This document shows positions 17,784 through 28,947 of a stretch of 64,000 nucleotides of DNA, piece after piece (positions within the stretch are counted from its first letter, which is position 1; each line of letters starts with the position of its first letter). A model generated the notes under the pieces. It saw only the letters and a program-made list of their open reading frames with translations. It made no database searches and was not told the origin of the DNA. The stretch is from positions 2,499 to 66,498 of the forward strand of contig NZ_JAKEUQ010000003.1 in the NCBI RefSeq assembly GCF_022397955.1, given 5' to 3'. This DNA comes from Vibrio sp. Isolate32 (GTDB lineage: Bacteria > Pseudomonadota > Gammaproteobacteria > Enterobacterales > Vibrionaceae). Made by a program: the position numbers and the translations under genes.

Positions 17784-19046
17784 TTACATAGTAAACGCAG
17801 CTTGAATTCCGTAGAAGAACACAACAGCAAGTAGGGCACCTGCAGGCAGTGTCACAATCCAAGAAGCCACAATATTACGTACAACGCCCAAGTTTAGTGC
17901 TGCGATACCACGAGCAAAACCAACACCTAATACTGCACCAACTAGTGTTTGTGTCGTAGAGATTGGAAGGCCAGTACCTGAAGCTAGTACAACAGTACAT
18001 GCAGTTGCAAGTTGTGCAGCAAAGCCACGGCTTGGTGTTAATTCTGTAATACCAGTACCAACAGTTGCCATTACTTTATGACCCATTGTTGCAAGACCAA
18101 CAACGATACCAAAACCACCTAGAGGAAGAATCCACCATGCGATAGTACTCTTACCTGTGATTTCACCCATGTGCTCAACGGTTGATACAACAGCAGACAG
18201 TGGACCAATCGCGTTCGCAACGTCGTTTGAACCGTGTGCAAATGCCATCGCACAAGCTGTGATAACCATTAGTACAGAGAAGATGCCTTCAACACCGGCA
18301 AAGCCGTGGTCTTCTTCGCGGTTAGCAAATTTCTTCTGGATGTATAGGTAACCGCCGATCATAACAAGCGCAGAAACGCCAGCAGCCCAAACCCATGCTT
18401 CAATGTTGCTTAGGTGAAGACCAACGTGCTTAAGGCCTTTCTTGATTGTGACAAGTGCAATCACCATCGTTGTGATGAACATGTATACCGGTACAAAGCG
18501 CTTCGCGTTGAATAGCGGGTTCTCTGTATCAAAAATCAGTCGTTGAGCACTTACAAATATCACGTAAGCGAAGAAGCCGGAAATAACGGGTGTGATAATC
18601 CAACTACCCACAATACCTTGAACACTGTTCCAGTCTACCGCTTCAGTACCTACAGAAATACAAGCAAAACCGATGATTGCACCGATGATTGAGTGAGTCG
18701 TAGAAACAGGCCAGCCCATGTAAGAAGCTAGAAGTAGCCATGTACCAGCAGCAAGAAGTGCTGACATCATGCCGTAAACAAGTACATCTGGTTGATGAGC
18801 GAATAGAGACGTTTCGATAACACCTTTACGGATCGTGTCTGTTACTTCGCCGCCCGCAAGGTAAGCACCTGCGAATTCAAAGATCATTGCGATAATGATC
18901 GCTTGTTTAACGGTTAGAGCTTTAGAGCCTACTGAGGTGCCCATTGCGTTCGCAACGTCATTTGCACCAATACCAATAGCCATCAAGAAACCGAAAGCTG
19001 CTGCAACAATAATCAGGACAGTGCCGTAGTTAGCAAGGATATCCAT
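17784..19046 (-). CDS. pit: PiT-family inorganic phosphate transporter
   Basis: A 420-residue membrane protein of the PiT family (Pi:cation symport). Both copies of the internally repeated PiT signature are visible: GANDVANAMGTSVGSKAL near residue 27 and HGSNDVANAIGPLSAVV in the second half, with SGTGLPISTTQ and GWPVSTTHSIIGAI as the paired downstream motifs. About ten to eleven membrane segments. It follows a DUF47 gene with a 128-base gap, the usual pairing for these low-affinity transporters. The coupling ion (H+ or Na+) cannot be read from the sequence. Confidence 0.95.
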   Translation of the reverse strand: MDILANYGTVLIIVAAAFGFLMAIGIGANDVANAMGTSVGSKALTVKQAIIIAMIFEFAGAYLAGGEVTDTIRKGVIETSLFAHQPDVLVYGMMSALLAAGTWLLLASYMGWPVSTTHSIIGAIIGFACISVGTEAVDWNSVQGIVGSWIITPVISGFFAYVIFVSAQRLIFDTENPLFNAKRFVPVYMFITTMVIALVTIKKGLKHVGLHLSNIEAWVWAAGVSALVMIGGYLYIQKKFANREEDHGFAGVEGIFSVLMVITACAMAFAHGSNDVANAIGPLSAVVSTVEHMGEITGKSTIAWWILPLGGFGIVVGLATMGHKVMATVGTGITELTPSRGFAAQLATACTVVLASGTGLPISTTQTLVGAVLGVGFARGIAALNLGVVRNIVASWIVTLPAGALLAVVFFYGIQAAFTM

Positions 19047-19174
19047 CGTAATACCTAGTTGTTTGATAACAAGCGGAACAAATTTAGACGCAAAAAACCG
19101 CTCAGCGAGAGAAATACTCAGCGCATAAGTGGTTTGGTTAAAAAATGCTCTTCGTTATATAGTTAGCGTATGAT

Positions 19175-19861
19175 TTAAGATCGAGAAAGCATTACTTCAA
19201 GACGAGCGCCTACACGCTGTGCTTGATCTGCAATACCACCAACCCATTCAAGAATTTTGTATAAGAACATGATATCAACTGGATTCAGATCGCCTTCAAT
19301 CGCCATTAGTTGTTGGCGCAGTTCGATCTGCATCGCGTCCGTGTCATCTTCAATTACATCTAATTGATGAATCATTTCAGCAACGAGTGTTACTTCACGG
19401 CCCTTAAAGCCAGTCTCAAGTAATTCGTCTAGTTCATTGATTACGTTTTGTGCTTGGTTCGCTGCATCTAGACAACGTTTAACGTAAGCGATGAAGTTTT
19501 CTTGCATTGGAGCAGGAATGACAAGTTGACGACCATATACACGGCCAGCAATGTCTTTCGCTAGGTTTGCTAGTTTGTCTTGCTGAGTTAATAGCTCCAA
19601 CATGTCGGTGCGATCAACAGGCATAAACAAACCACGAGGAAGTTTAAGGCGAATTTCACGTTTTAGTACGTCAGCTTCTTTCTCAAGGTGAGAAATCTGA
19701 GCTCGAATTTCAGCTGCTTTTTCCCAGTCACCCTTTGAAGAAACTTCAAAGAAATTAACTAGGTGAGAACAACATTCGTTCACGCATACTACGTGACGCT
19801 GCAAAGGTTTAATTGGGGACTTTGCAAATAACCCCATAATTGTATTTACTGGCATGGTCAT
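19175..19861 (-). CDS. DUF47 (TIGR00153) phosphate-transport accessory protein
   Basis: A 228-residue, all-helical PhoU-like protein starting MPVNTIMGLFAKSPIKPLQ (an extra in-frame Met lies two codons earlier). Helical heptads and the LELLTQQDKLANLAKDIAGR-type segment match the DUF47 family, which is encoded beside Pit transporters and modulates phosphate uptake. It is upstream of pit on the same strand and likely cotranscribed. I see no clear Pho box in the 200 bases before it. Confidence 0.9.
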   Translation of the reverse strand: MTMPVNTIMGLFAKSPIKPLQRHVVCVNECCSHLVNFFEVSSKGDWEKAAEIRAQISHLEKEADVLKREIRLKLPRGLFMPVDRTDMLELLTQQDKLANLAKDIAGRVYGRQLVIPAPMQENFIAYVKRCLDAANQAQNVINELDELLETGFKGREVTLVAEMIHQLDVIEDDTDAMQIELRQQLMAIEGDLNPVDIMFLYKILEWVGGIADQAQRVGARLEVMLSRS

Positions 19862-20062
19862 CCAACCTAATAAATAATAACCTTAAAACAACATACACCA
19901 TATTCATGGTGAAATGTTAAGCGATGGCTACAAAGTCGCGCATGTTAACCTAATCAATCTCTCATTAAAACTGTTTTAGATCATCATAAGGGCGATATTT
20001 CTGACTTGCCGACTTTGAAAATTGGCAATATCCTGTCCCTATCTTCACAGAAAGGTATAACT

Positions 20063-21580
20063 ATGGAAACCGAGATAGAACTGAAGTTTTTTGTTTCTCC
20101 TGATTTTTCAGAGACTTTATGCAATAAAATTGCTGAAACTAAAGTACTTCAGCACAGTTGTCGTGAGCTAGGTAACATCTACTTTGACACCCCTGATAAC
20201 TGGCTACGCAAGCACGATACCGGCTTGCGCATTCGACGCTTTGATGACGTATTTGTACAAACGGTAAAGACAGCTGGTCGCGTTGTTGCAGGTTTACACC
20301 AAAGGCCTGAATACAATGCAGAACACGACAGCAACCAACCCAAGCTTGCCTTGCATCCAGAAGATATCTGGCCTGAAGGTAAAGATATCGAAACACTGGA
20401 AGCCGAGCTTACTCCACTCTTCTCTACTAACTTCACACGAGAGCAGTGGCTGATTGGCATGCCTGACGGTAGCCAAGTCGAGGTCGCATTCGACCAGGGC
20501 TTCGTTGAATCAGGTGAACTGCAAGAACCTATTTGCGAGGTTGAACTCGAACTTAAATCAGGTCAAACGGATGCTCTTTTTACCCTATCTCGTCAATTCT
20601 GTGATCAAGGTGGCATGCGTTTGGGTAACCTAAGTAAAGCTGCTAAGGGTTACCGCCTTGCTCAAGGTTATCAAGGAGATGAAGTCACTCCTTTGACCTT
20701 AGTTGATACTGACAAAAGTGATACCGTTGAATCGTGTTTCATTCAATCTTTAGAGCATGCTCTAGCTCATTGGCACTACCACGAGCAAATCTTCACCGAG
20801 CGCCAATCGATTGAAGCCCTTCATGAGATCAGCCATTCACTGAGCTTTATCCGCCAGACTTTCACCATATACGGTGGCATTGTACCAAGACGCGCTAGCG
20901 CGATTTTGCGCCAAGAGTTGAAATGGTTAGAACAAGAGTTGGATTGGCTAAAAAGCTATGACCACTTTGAGGATTTGCTAGAAGATAAAGGCCACGTTCT
21001 GCGTAAGCTTGATGCTCGTAAGTTCTTAGTGGTTGAGCTAAAAGAGATGCAAGAGCAATTGCCTGATCGTGAAGAGTTACTGACGCTATTGAGCTCAGCT
21101 CGCTACACAGGTCTTCTGCTTGATTTAAGCCGTTGGATCCTTACCCGAGGTTGGCAGCCATTCTTGGACGATAAAGCGCGTGAGCAAATGGGTCGTGGTA
21201 TCGAATGGTTTTCTGTGCAGCAACTTGATCGTACATGGGCAGACTTAATGGAAGCTTTCCCGCCAGAGCGAGTGATGACAAGTCAAGCGTATATTGAGCA
21301 GCAATACCGTTTGATGCGAAACCTATATTCTGGCGTTGGTTTCGCGAGTTTGTATGATGACGCTGAACGAAATAGCTTCCGCTTGCCATGGGCCGATATG
21401 GTGCAAGGTATTGACGATTTGTTGATGCTGCGAACCTTACAGCCACTTACTGATAAGTTAGAAGGTGATGAGAAAGATCAGCTAGAGCGTTGGCTTGCTC
21501 GCCAAGAAGTTTCGATTCTGCATGCGATGGAGCAGACTCGTCAAATCAGTGTTGAAGTTGAGCCGTACTGGCAGGACTAG
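20063..21580 (+). CDS. ygiF: Inorganic triphosphatase YgiF (CYTH-CHAD)
   Basis: The ATG at 20063 (AGAAAGG upstream) gives 505 residues starting METEIELKFF. The ExExK motif (E4-I-E6-L-K8) marks the CYTH tunnel-fold domain (1-~200), which in E. coli YgiF hydrolyses inorganic triphosphate. A CHAD domain with conserved histidines (HYHEQIF, LHEISHSL) fills the C-terminal half and is thought to bind polyphosphate. It is adjacent to the phosphate-transport pair here, and next to glnE in E. coli. Confidence 0.93.
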   Translation: METEIELKFFVSPDFSETLCNKIAETKVLQHSCRELGNIYFDTPDNWLRKHDTGLRIRRFDDVFVQTVKTAGRVVAGLHQRPEYNAEHDSNQPKLALHPEDIWPEGKDIETLEAELTPLFSTNFTREQWLIGMPDGSQVEVAFDQGFVESGELQEPICEVELELKSGQTDALFTLSRQFCDQGGMRLGNLSKAAKGYRLAQGYQGDEVTPLTLVDTDKSDTVESCFIQSLEHALAHWHYHEQIFTERQSIEALHEISHSLSFIRQTFTIYGGIVPRRASAILRQELKWLEQELDWLKSYDHFEDLLEDKGHVLRKLDARKFLVVELKEMQEQLPDREELLTLLSSARYTGLLLDLSRWILTRGWQPFLDDKAREQMGRGIEWFSVQQLDRTWADLMEAFPPERVMTSQAYIEQQYRLMRNLYSGVGFASLYDDAERNSFRLPWADMVQGIDDLLMLRTLQPLTDKLEGDEKDQLERWLARQEVSILHAMEQTRQISVEVEPYWQD

Positions 21581-21602
21581 TCTCTAGACTAACATCCATT
21601 TT

Positions 21603-21629
21603 TAAATAGGGCCTTGGCCCTATTTTTTG
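21603..21629 (+). terminator. Terminator after ygiF
   Basis: AATAGGGCC and GGCCCTATT form a strong stem (loop TT) with TTTTTT. The T run overlaps the end of the converging channel gene. Confidence 0.85.
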
Positions 21630-22369
21630 GTTTGTCGTTCAAGCGACTCGAGCCGCTCTAGTATCTGTTGTTGCTTTTCTAGAATCTTATCCAGCTTACG
21701 TTCTTTGTTTTCTAACTGTTGATTTTGAAGGTCGGTAGGCTCGGTAATTAGCGAGGTGATTAAGCCTGAGATCATACCAAACACCCCAACCCCACAGATG
21801 ATCACAATCGATGCGATCAACTGACCAGAAGTGGTTACTGGATAATGGTCACCATAGCCAACGGTACTGATGGTCACGAAAGCCCACCATAATGCATCAT
21901 GTCCGGTCGTGATATTGGCATTAGGATCTTTGTGTTCCAATAGTAGAATCGTGCCAGCACCGATCGTCAGTAAGATCACCAAAAGCAGAATGATGGAAGC
22001 GAAAGTGGTCTCTTTCCTATTGCGAAACAACTCTCTGAAAATACGTTTGCTCGAACGCAGAACTAAGATGACTCGCAGAATTTGAAAAATACGGGCGAAA
22101 CGAAGAGGTTCGATCATCGGGATACTTGCTAAGAAGTCGATCCAGTGTACTTTGAGGTATTCTTTCTTATTTTGTGATCTGAATAGATCAATGATGAGCT
22201 GAAAAAGAAAAATACTACAGATTATAAAGTCGAGGCCGATAAGAACTTGTTTCGATTCTTTATCGATAGGCGCAAACAACAAGCCAGAGATCACAAATAA
22301 CGCTAAGAAAGAGAGAATCAGTGATAATAAGTTCATCGGCTTAGGTGTGTCTTTGATACTATTTAACAT
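21620..22369 (-). CDS. Voltage-gated-type potassium channel
   Basis: A 249-residue six-transmembrane ion channel of the Kv type. An arginine-rich S4-like helix (RFARIFQILRVILVLRSSKR) precedes the pore, and the selectivity filter is TVGYGD (residues ~171-176), predicting K+ selectivity. The C terminus is a charged coiled coil (NKERKLDKILEKQQQILERL) that probably holds the tetramer together. It is divergent from a chemoreceptor gene with ~96 bases between starts. Both are inserted between ygiF and glnE, which are neighbours in E. coli. Confidence 0.88.
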   Translation of the reverse strand: MLNSIKDTPKPMNLLSLILSFLALFVISGLLFAPIDKESKQVLIGLDFIICSIFLFQLIIDLFRSQNKKEYLKVHWIDFLASIPMIEPLRFARIFQILRVILVLRSSKRIFRELFRNRKETTFASIILLLVILLTIGAGTILLLEHKDPNANITTGHDALWWAFVTISTVGYGDHYPVTTSGQLIASIVIICGVGVFGMISGLITSLITEPTDLQNQQLENKERKLDKILEKQQQILERLESLERQTKK

Positions 22370-22465
22370 TCATACGAGGCTCAAAATAAATCGCGAACCT
22401 GACTAAATCAGCCATCTCGCGGGTATAGAAGCCATCAATATATAAGAGTTAATGGAGAACTGACA

Positions 22466-23722
22466 ATGACTAAACTGTCATTCAAGCCGTGGGAAAGGGT
22501 AATCTCTGACGTTCGTCTCGTTCCGAAAATGATCATGCTAATGGTGTTCAGTACCATCTTGCTCATTTCTAAACAGCTATGGGACGCGAGCACGTTTTAT
22601 GATTCATTGCTCGCTGCAACGAATAATGCGCAGGTTGCACAGCAGCATTACGAGACTTACCTAGTTCAAGTGGCTTGGCAGACAGGCTTGATGATCATTG
22701 TGTTTGTGGTTCTTCTATTGGCGGCGGCTCGTGTGATGTTGCGTCAAACTCAATACCTCAGTGATGCTATCAAAACGATGGCCGACAAGAATCTATCTGT
22801 GCCGATTCACATGGACTGTAAAGATGAATACGGCGATGTAGCACGTGAGCTAGAAAAAACACGAGTTCAGCTGCATGATATGGTGAAGGCGCAACTGGCT
22901 TCTTCTGATGAGCTATTTTCTCTAACAGAAGTGATGACCATCAGCATGTCAGAGACCAAAGAGTCTGCTCAAGAAGAGTTTAACGAGATTGACCAACTGG
23001 CAACGGCAATGAGTGAAATGACCTCTACCGTTCAAACAGTTGCTGAACATGCACAAAGCGCTTCTTCTCTTACTGAACAAGCATCAGGCCAAGCCTTGAC
23101 GGGTCAGAAGTTCGTTCAGGGCTCTGTATCTAAAATGAGTGAACTCTCTTCAGATATCGCAGCATCTGCGGCAGCCGTAAACCAAGTTGAAGAGCGCGTT
23201 GATTCAATCGGTAGCGTTGTCGGTACAATCCAAGGTATTTCAGAGCAAACCAACTTATTGGCATTAAACGCAGCGATTGAAGCAGCGCGTGCAGGTGAAG
23301 CCGGTCGTGGTTTTGCTGTCGTTGCTGATGAGGTTCGTAACCTTGCACAGCGTACTCAGCAAGCAACTGTCGAGATTCAAGACATGATCAGCCATCTACA
23401 AAGCAGTGCTAACTCTGCGGTAGAGCTGATGGAAAAGAGTGTTGTTGAAGCGGCTGAAGGCGTAGATCTTGTAACCAATGCCGGCTCTGAGCTTGATGGC
23501 ATCGTGAGCCAAGTGAACCAAATCAATGATATGAACTTCCAAATTGCGACGGCAGCAGGCCAGCAGAGCAGCGTTGCGGAAGAGATGAGTGTTAACCTGA
23601 CCAATGTTCGCGAGCTTGTTGAAGCTTCGGTTGTGGTGGTTGGTGAGCTTCTAGAAACCTCTCAGCTTATGGAAAGCAACGCGCAAGAGCTCGACGGTAA
23701 GATCAAGCAGTTTAAGGTATAG
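22466..23722 (+). CDS. Methyl-accepting chemotaxis protein, short sensor
   Basis: A 418-residue chemoreceptor. Two membrane segments (about 24-38 and 72-92) enclose only ~35 periplasmic residues, too few for a normal ligand-binding domain. A HAMP-like linker follows ([20 protein letters not shown]), then the signalling domain with the conserved hairpin tip [20 protein letters not shown] and [18 protein letters not shown]. Such receptors may sense through the membrane or a partner. ATG 22466 has a strong ribosome site (TGGAGAAC). No C-terminal CheR-binding pentapeptide is evident. Confidence 0.94.
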   Translation: MTKLSFKPWERVISDVRLVPKMIMLMVFSTILLISKQLWDASTFYDSLLAATNNAQVAQQHYETYLVQVAWQTGLMIIVFVVLLLAAARVMLRQTQYLSDAIKTMADKNLSVPIHMDCKDEYGDVARELEKTRVQLHDMVKAQLASSDELFSLTEVMTISMSETKESAQEEFNEIDQLATAMSEMTSTVQTVAEHAQSASSLTEQASGQALTGQKFVQGSVSKMSELSSDIAASAAAVNQVEERVDSIGSVVGTIQGISEQTNLLALNAAIEAARAGEAGRGFAVVADEVRNLAQRTQQATVEIQDMISHLQSSANSAVELMEKSVVEAAEGVDLVTNAGSELDGIVSQVNQINDMNFQIATAAGQQSSVAEEMSVNLTNVRELVEASVVVVGELLETSQLMESNAQELDGKIKQFKV

Positions 23723-23794
23723 CCTTAATTTCTCAATCCCTGTTATTAATGCCTGTTTTCTAGAGAGAAAGGCCTAACTCGATAAGTTAACCGA

Positions 23795-23831
23795 TAAAAC
23801 GCCCACATTACTAATGTGGGCGTTTTTTATT
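23795..23831 (+). terminator. Terminator after the chemoreceptor
   Basis: AAAACGCCCACATTA and TAATGTGGGCGTTTT form a long perfect stem with loop C and a T run. Confidence 0.92.
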
Positions 23832-23933
23832 GGCATAACTTTGGTATAACTTATCTTTAGCTATAAAAACTCGTTATTGAAAAACTGACCCAACAAATTG
23901 ATTGTTCGCGCGCAGCTTATACAAGGAAGAAAC

Positions 23934-26783
23934 ATGCCATTGCCTTCTCAACTCGTCACTCATTCGCAGTCAGCTTTTGAGCAATTATTAGAGCACCAAA
24001 GTGAAGCCATTAATGCTTGGCCGGAGCTGCTAATTGAAGACCTTAAACATGTCTTAGGATTAAGCTGCTTCATTGGTGATTGCTTACAACGTGATACGAC
24101 CTTATCGATGACTCTACCGGATATGTTGGAATGTGAGGAGCGTGCTGAGGGGTATCGTGGACGATTGGCTGAACTGCTTTTTGATTGCACTGACGAAATG
24201 AGCGGCCAACGAGTGCTGCGTCAATTCCGCAACCGAGAAATGACCTATATTGCATGGCGTGACTTTATGGGCTTTTGGGAGCTTGAACAGAGCTTAAGTC
24301 ATCTCTCTATGTTGGCTGAAGCGATGATCTTCGAGACTTATCAATGGCAGTACGACATTTGTTGTAAAGAGTGGGGCACACCTTGTAATGAACAGGGTGA
24401 AGCACAACCGATGCTTATCATTGGTATGGGCAAGCTTGGTGGAGGTGAGCTCAATTTTTCTTCTGATATCGACCTTATTTTTACTTACCCTGAAAATGGT
24501 GAGACCCAAGGTGCAAGACGCAGTATTGCCAATGCACAGTTCTTTACTCGCTTAGGGCAACGTATTATCAAGGCGCTCGATCAACAAACCTTTGATGGGT
24601 TCTGCTATCGAGTCGACATGCGCCTACGTCCGTTTGGTGAGAGTGGCCCCTTGGTAATGAGCTACGCTGCACTGGAAGATTACTACCAAGAGCAAGGACG
24701 AGACTGGGAACGCTACGCCATGGTCAAGGCGCGTGTTATGGGTAGTGAAATGTACCCAGAATATCAAGAGCTGCGCAAGATGCTACGCCCGTTTGTATTC
24801 CGTCGTTATATCGATTTCAGTGCGATTCAATCTCTGCGCCGTATGAAATCGATGATCAGCAGTGAAGTGCGTCGCCGTGGTTTATCCAATAACATCAAAC
24901 TCGGCTCAGGCGGTATTCGTGAAGTTGAGTTCATTGCACAAGTCTTTCAACTGATTCGTGGTGGTCGTGAGCCTAGCCTACGTGGGCGAGGGCTTTTGGA
25001 GACCTTAACCGCCATTGACTCTCTGCATCTGCTAGAACCCCAAGAAGTAGCTGACTTGCGCGATGCTTACCTATTTTTACGTCGTCTAGAGAACGTGTTA
25101 CAGGCGATGGCTGACAAGCAAACCCAGACATTACCGGATGGTGAGTTAGAACAACTTCAGCTTGCCGTTGCCATGCAATTCAGTGATTGGGAGAGTTTGA
25201 TTACTGCAACTCGTGCCCATATGGCAAACGTACATAACGTGTTCGAAGAGCTGATTGGGATTGATGAAGAGGACGCTAACCCAATCGCGAGTCACTTTAG
25301 CGAGTTGTGGGATATGGCCCATAAGCCGGATGTTATCGAGCATGTATTGCAGCATGATATTGCTATCGCCAACCCGCCAGAAGCGGCGAAAACCATCATT
25401 CAATTTAAAGCGGATATCGCTAAGAAAACTCTTGGCCCGCGTGGACGTGAAGTTCTCAATCGACTGATGCCGAAAGTCTTTCAGGCCTTATATACCGCTA
25501 AAGACGCTGAATTTGGCTTATCGCGCGTACTTCATCTACTGCATAAAATTGTCACGCGTACCACTTATCTTGAGTTACTCGATGAACACCCTGCCGCGTT
25601 GACTCAACTTGTTCGTTTGTGTACTGCGAGCCCAATGATCTCAGAACAGCTTGGACGTTACCCAATTCTATTAGATGAACTTATCGACCCTCAACAGCTC
25701 TATAACCCAGTGCCGCTCGAGTCTTACAAGACAGAGTTACGTGATTACCTTGCTCGTATTCCTGAAGACGACATGGAGCAGCAGATGGAAGGCCTGCGTC
25801 AGTTTAAGCAGACTTGTATCCTGAGAATTGCTGCGGCTGATATAGCAGGTGTGCTGCCAGTTATGAAGGTGAGTGATCACCTAACTTACTTAGCTGAAGC
25901 GATTGTTGAAGCTGGCGTTAACCAAGCTTGGTTACAGGTGGCGGCTAAGTTTGGTGAGCCTACTCACCTTAAAGACCGTGAAGGTCGCGGCTTTGCGGTT
26001 GTCGGCTACGGTAAGGTAGGGGGCTGGGAGCTTGGTTACAACTCAGACCTCGATATTGTGTTTATGCACGACTGTCCAGTACACATCTATACTGATGGTA
26101 AGAAGGAGATTGATGGACGCCAATTTTATCTAAGGTTGGCGCAGCGTATTATTCATATTTTCTCGACCAGAACCGCATCGGGGATCTTGTATGAAGTCGA
26201 TACTCGCTTGCGTCCATCGGGTGCTTCGGGTCTGTTAGTTAGCCCAACCGATGCCTTTGATGAGTATCAACATAACGATGCATGGACATGGGAGCACCAA
26301 GCACTGACTCGAGCTCGTATGATCTACGGTGATGAACAATTGGCTTCCGCATTCAATAAAACACGTCATGAGGTGTTGTGTCTGATGCGTGATGAAGCAA
26401 CGTTGAAGAAAGCTGTCGTTGATATGCGAGAAAAAATGCGAGATCACCTTGGCGGCAAAAAAGCCGATCGATTCATGCTTAAACAGGATGCTGGTGGCAT
26501 TACTGATGTTGAGTTTTTGGCGCAATACTTGGTGTTACGCTACAGCCACGAGAAGCCAAAACTGACACGTTGGTGTGATAATGTCAGAATCTTTGAGAGC
26601 TTGTTATCACAAGGGATTATGGACGAGCAACAAGGCATGGCATTGACTCACGCGTACACTACGCTACGTGATGAAATACATCACCGTAATCTCCTCAACC
26701 TAGATGCGGATGTGGCGATTGATAAGTTCGAAATGGAAAGAGAACGTGTGGTTCAAGCATGGAAGCAGTGGATGGAAGCGTAA
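23934..26783 (+). CDS. glnE: Glutamine synthetase adenylyltransferase/deadenylase GlnE
   Basis: Bifunctional enzyme that attaches AMP to glutamine synthetase and removes it, under control of PII and glutamine. The ATG at 23934 (AAGGAAG upstream) gives 949 residues, close to the 946 of E. coli. Two nucleotidyltransferase modules are visible: [20 protein letters not shown] (N-terminal, deadenylylation) and [20 protein letters not shown] (C-terminal, adenylylation). Followed after 120 bases by hldE, as in E. coli. Confidence 0.97.
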   Translation: MPLPSQLVTHSQSAFEQLLEHQSEAINAWPELLIEDLKHVLGLSCFIGDCLQRDTTLSMTLPDMLECEERAEGYRGRLAELLFDCTDEMSGQRVLRQFRNREMTYIAWRDFMGFWELEQSLSHLSMLAEAMIFETYQWQYDICCKEWGTPCNEQGEAQPMLIIGMGKLGGGELNFSSDIDLIFTYPENGETQGARRSIANAQFFTRLGQRIIKALDQQTFDGFCYRVDMRLRPFGESGPLVMSYAALEDYYQEQGRDWERYAMVKARVMGSEMYPEYQELRKMLRPFVFRRYIDFSAIQSLRRMKSMISSEVRRRGLSNNIKLGSGGIREVEFIAQVFQLIRGGREPSLRGRGLLETLTAIDSLHLLEPQEVADLRDAYLFLRRLENVLQAMADKQTQTLPDGELEQLQLAVAMQFSDWESLITATRAHMANVHNVFEELIGIDEEDANPIASHFSELWDMAHKPDVIEHVLQHDIAIANPPEAAKTIIQFKADIAKKTLGPRGREVLNRLMPKVFQALYTAKDAEFGLSRVLHLLHKIVTRTTYLELLDEHPAALTQLVRLCTASPMISEQLGRYPILLDELIDPQQLYNPVPLESYKTELRDYLARIPEDDMEQQMEGLRQFKQTCILRIAAADIAGVLPVMKVSDHLTYLAEAIVEAGVNQAWLQVAAKFGEPTHLKDREGRGFAVVGYGKVGGWELGYNSDLDIVFMHDCPVHIYTDGKKEIDGRQFYLRLAQRIIHIFSTRTASGILYEVDTRLRPSGASGLLVSPTDAFDEYQHNDAWTWEHQALTRARMIYGDEQLASAFNKTRHEVLCLMRDEATLKKAVVDMREKMRDHLGGKKADRFMLKQDAGGITDVEFLAQYLVLRYSHEKPKLTRWCDNVRIFESLLSQGIMDEQQGMALTHAYTTLRDEIHHRNLLNLDADVAIDKFEMERERVVQAWKQWMEA

Positions 26784-26903
26784 CTTTCCTTTCGCTTAGC
26801 TATCACAGTGCCTATCGAGATAGGCTTTACTCATTTTTCTATGGTTTAGCCACTGTAATCAGTGTGCTAGACTTTAGCCAGATTCGATTTTTGGAGATCC
26901 ATA

Positions 26904-28334
26904 ATGAAACCAATTCTACCTGACTACAGCCAATCAGGCGTTCTTGTTGTCGGTGATGTCATGCTTGACCGTTACTGGTATGGTCCGACTGGCCGTATTT
27001 CACCAGAAGCACCTGTGCCCGTGGTAAAAGTAGAAAATAACGAGGAGCGTCCTGGCGGTGCTGCTAACGTTGCAATGAATATTGCTTCGCTTGGTGGTCA
27101 TGCTCATATCGTTGGTTTGACTGGAAAGGATGAACCTGCTGAGGTGCTAAAAAACACCCTAGGTGCACTAAAGGTTAAGTGTGATTTTGTTGAGTTAGAA
27201 GACTATCCAACGATCACGAAACTGCGTGTGATGAGCCGCGGTCAGCAGTTAATTCGTCTTGATTTTGAGGACAAATTTGAAAACACCGACCCTGATCTGG
27301 TTCTATCTCGTATGGAGCAAGCGCTGCCAAATGTACGTTCGGTTATCTTGTCAGATTACGCGAAAGGGGCATTGGAGCACGTACAGGCTTTCATTCAGAA
27401 AGCACGCGCAGCGAATGTACCTGTATTCATCGATCCAAAAGGTGCCGATTTTGAACGTTACCGTGGTGCGACTTTACTTACGCCAAACATGGCGGAGTTT
27501 GAGCTTGTTGCTGGTAAGGTAAAAAATGAGGAAGAGATGATCGAAAAAGGGCTCGCACTTATTGAAGAGTTTGATTTCGATGCACTACTTGTGACCCGTA
27601 GTGAGCATGGTATGACACTACTACGCAAAGGCAAGGCACCATTCCACCTACCAACCCAAGCGAAAGAAGTGTATGACGTGACAGGTGCTGGCGATACAGT
27701 TATTTCGGTATTAGCGGCTTCCGTTGCATCTGGCAAGCCACTAGACGAGGCGTGTGCACTGGCAAACGCTGCTGCAGGTGTGGTAGTGGGTAAGCTTGGC
27801 ACATCAACCCTGTCTACGATTGAGCTAGCGGAAGCAATTCACGGTAGCCAAGATACAGACTATGGTGTGATCTCAGAAGCCGCATTAGTTGAAGCGGTGA
27901 AACGTGCTCGTGCGAAAGGCGAGAAGGTCGTGATGACCAATGGCTGCTTTGATATTCTGCATGCTGGCCATGTTTCATACATGAATCACGCAGCTGAACT
28001 TGGAGATCGTTTGATCGTTGCGGTTAATACCGACGAGTCTGTTAAGCGTTTGAAAGGTCCAGGTCGTCCTGTGAACCCTACCGATCGCCGTATGGCGGTA
28101 TTGGCAGGTTTAGGTTCGGTTGATTGGGTTGTTCCTTTCTCTGAAGATACACCTCAACGTTTGATCTCTGAAGTGCTACCAAGCATTTTGGTAAAAGGTG
28201 GTGACTACAAACCTGAAGAGATCGCTGGTGGTGCGGAAGTGATTGCAGCCGGTGGTGAAGTTAAAGTACTTAACTTTGAAGATGGTTGCTCTACCACTGA
28301 AATTATTAAAGCGATTAAAGGTGGTCGAGGCTAA
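26904..28334 (+). CDS. hldE: Bifunctional heptose kinase/adenylyltransferase HldE
   Basis: Makes ADP-heptose for the LPS inner core: an N-terminal ribokinase-type domain phosphorylates heptose-7-phosphate and a C-terminal cytidylyltransferase-like domain adenylates heptose-1-phosphate. The 476-residue protein shows the PfkB signatures ([17 protein letters not shown] and VTGAGDTVI) and the nucleotidyltransferase motif [17 protein letters not shown]. It ends the tsaD-to-hldE synteny block. Confidence 0.97.
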   Translation: MKPILPDYSQSGVLVVGDVMLDRYWYGPTGRISPEAPVPVVKVENNEERPGGAANVAMNIASLGGHAHIVGLTGKDEPAEVLKNTLGALKVKCDFVELEDYPTITKLRVMSRGQQLIRLDFEDKFENTDPDLVLSRMEQALPNVRSVILSDYAKGALEHVQAFIQKARAANVPVFIDPKGADFERYRGATLLTPNMAEFELVAGKVKNEEEMIEKGLALIEEFDFDALLVTRSEHGMTLLRKGKAPFHLPTQAKEVYDVTGAGDTVISVLAASVASGKPLDEACALANAAAGVVVGKLGTSTLSTIELAEAIHGSQDTDYGVISEAALVEAVKRARAKGEKVVMTNGCFDILHAGHVSYMNHAAELGDRLIVAVNTDESVKRLKGPGRPVNPTDRRMAVLAGLGSVDWVVPFSEDTPQRLISEVLPSILVKGGDYKPEEIAGGAEVIAAGGEVKVLNFEDGCSTTEIIKAIKGGRG

Positions 28335-28369
28335 GCCTTAGCTTTGAATACCAAAGTTTAATGGATAAT

Positions 28370-28836
28370 AAAAAAGCCAGTCAAAGGGCTTAACACCTAT
28401 CATATAATGTGCTTATAACGAACAGTATAGCGAGTTTTACTAATACGAACGGTCCTAGCTTTGGGCCGTTTTTGTTTTTCTGGTAAGATGTAACGCTTTA
28501 CGCGCTCTCTTATGACTTGCAGTGAACCCGTAGAAGCGATAGCACACCACACCCGTTCATCTTGAATGTCACGAAGTACTATCGTGAAACTGATTCCAAG
28601 TGGTGATACATTGGTTTCTTTTGCTATCCGACTAATCTCAAAAGTACTAGGTTATAGGCAATTAGAGTGCCCCATATCTCTTGCTCAACACTCTCCACCG
28701 GCAGGCTCTTGAGTAGAATCTGATTGTCAAGCGTGTCATGCTTAATTTCTCCGTAGCTATTTCCGATTTCCCATCTTTCGAAGTAAACGTCTAATAAGGT
28801 TTTCTATCTGCAGGACCGTTCAACTGATCAGTAAAC
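28370..28836 (-). pseudogene. IS4-family transposase relic (C-terminal third)
   Basis: On the minus strand three frame segments join into the C-terminal part of an IS4-type transposase: LTDQLNGPADRK, then LLDVYFERWEIGNSYGEIKH...EIWGTLIAYNLV, then EISRIAKE...LRDIQDERVWCAIAS...RYTVRYKHII ending at the stop 28400-28402. Frameshifts lie near 28813 and 28640. In the family's Y-(2)-R-(3)-E-(6)-K motif the catalytic Glu is Gly here. The N-terminal two thirds are gone. AAAGCCAGTCAAAGGGCTTAACAC at 28373-28396 may be the old element end. It is clearly dead and marks the junction between the hldE and yqgF blocks. Confidence 0.85.
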
Positions 28837-28947
28837 TACTTAAATAATCAGTGTTAGCTCTAGAAGAGTTTTTGATAAGTGTATAAGGTATTGATTATAA
28901 TTACTATTGTTGTAGTTCGAGTAGCTACACTCTTTCTCTCGTTTAAT

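Noticed and set aside
19862..20062. Pho box upstream of the DUF47-pit genes
   Set aside because: No repeated CTGTCAT-like motif with the right spacing was found.
28448..28479. Terminator-like hairpin AACGGTCC/GGGCCGTT followed by T runs
   Set aside because: It coincides with transposase codons of the IS4 relic, so I did not list it as an evolved terminator, although it could incidentally stop hldE transcripts.
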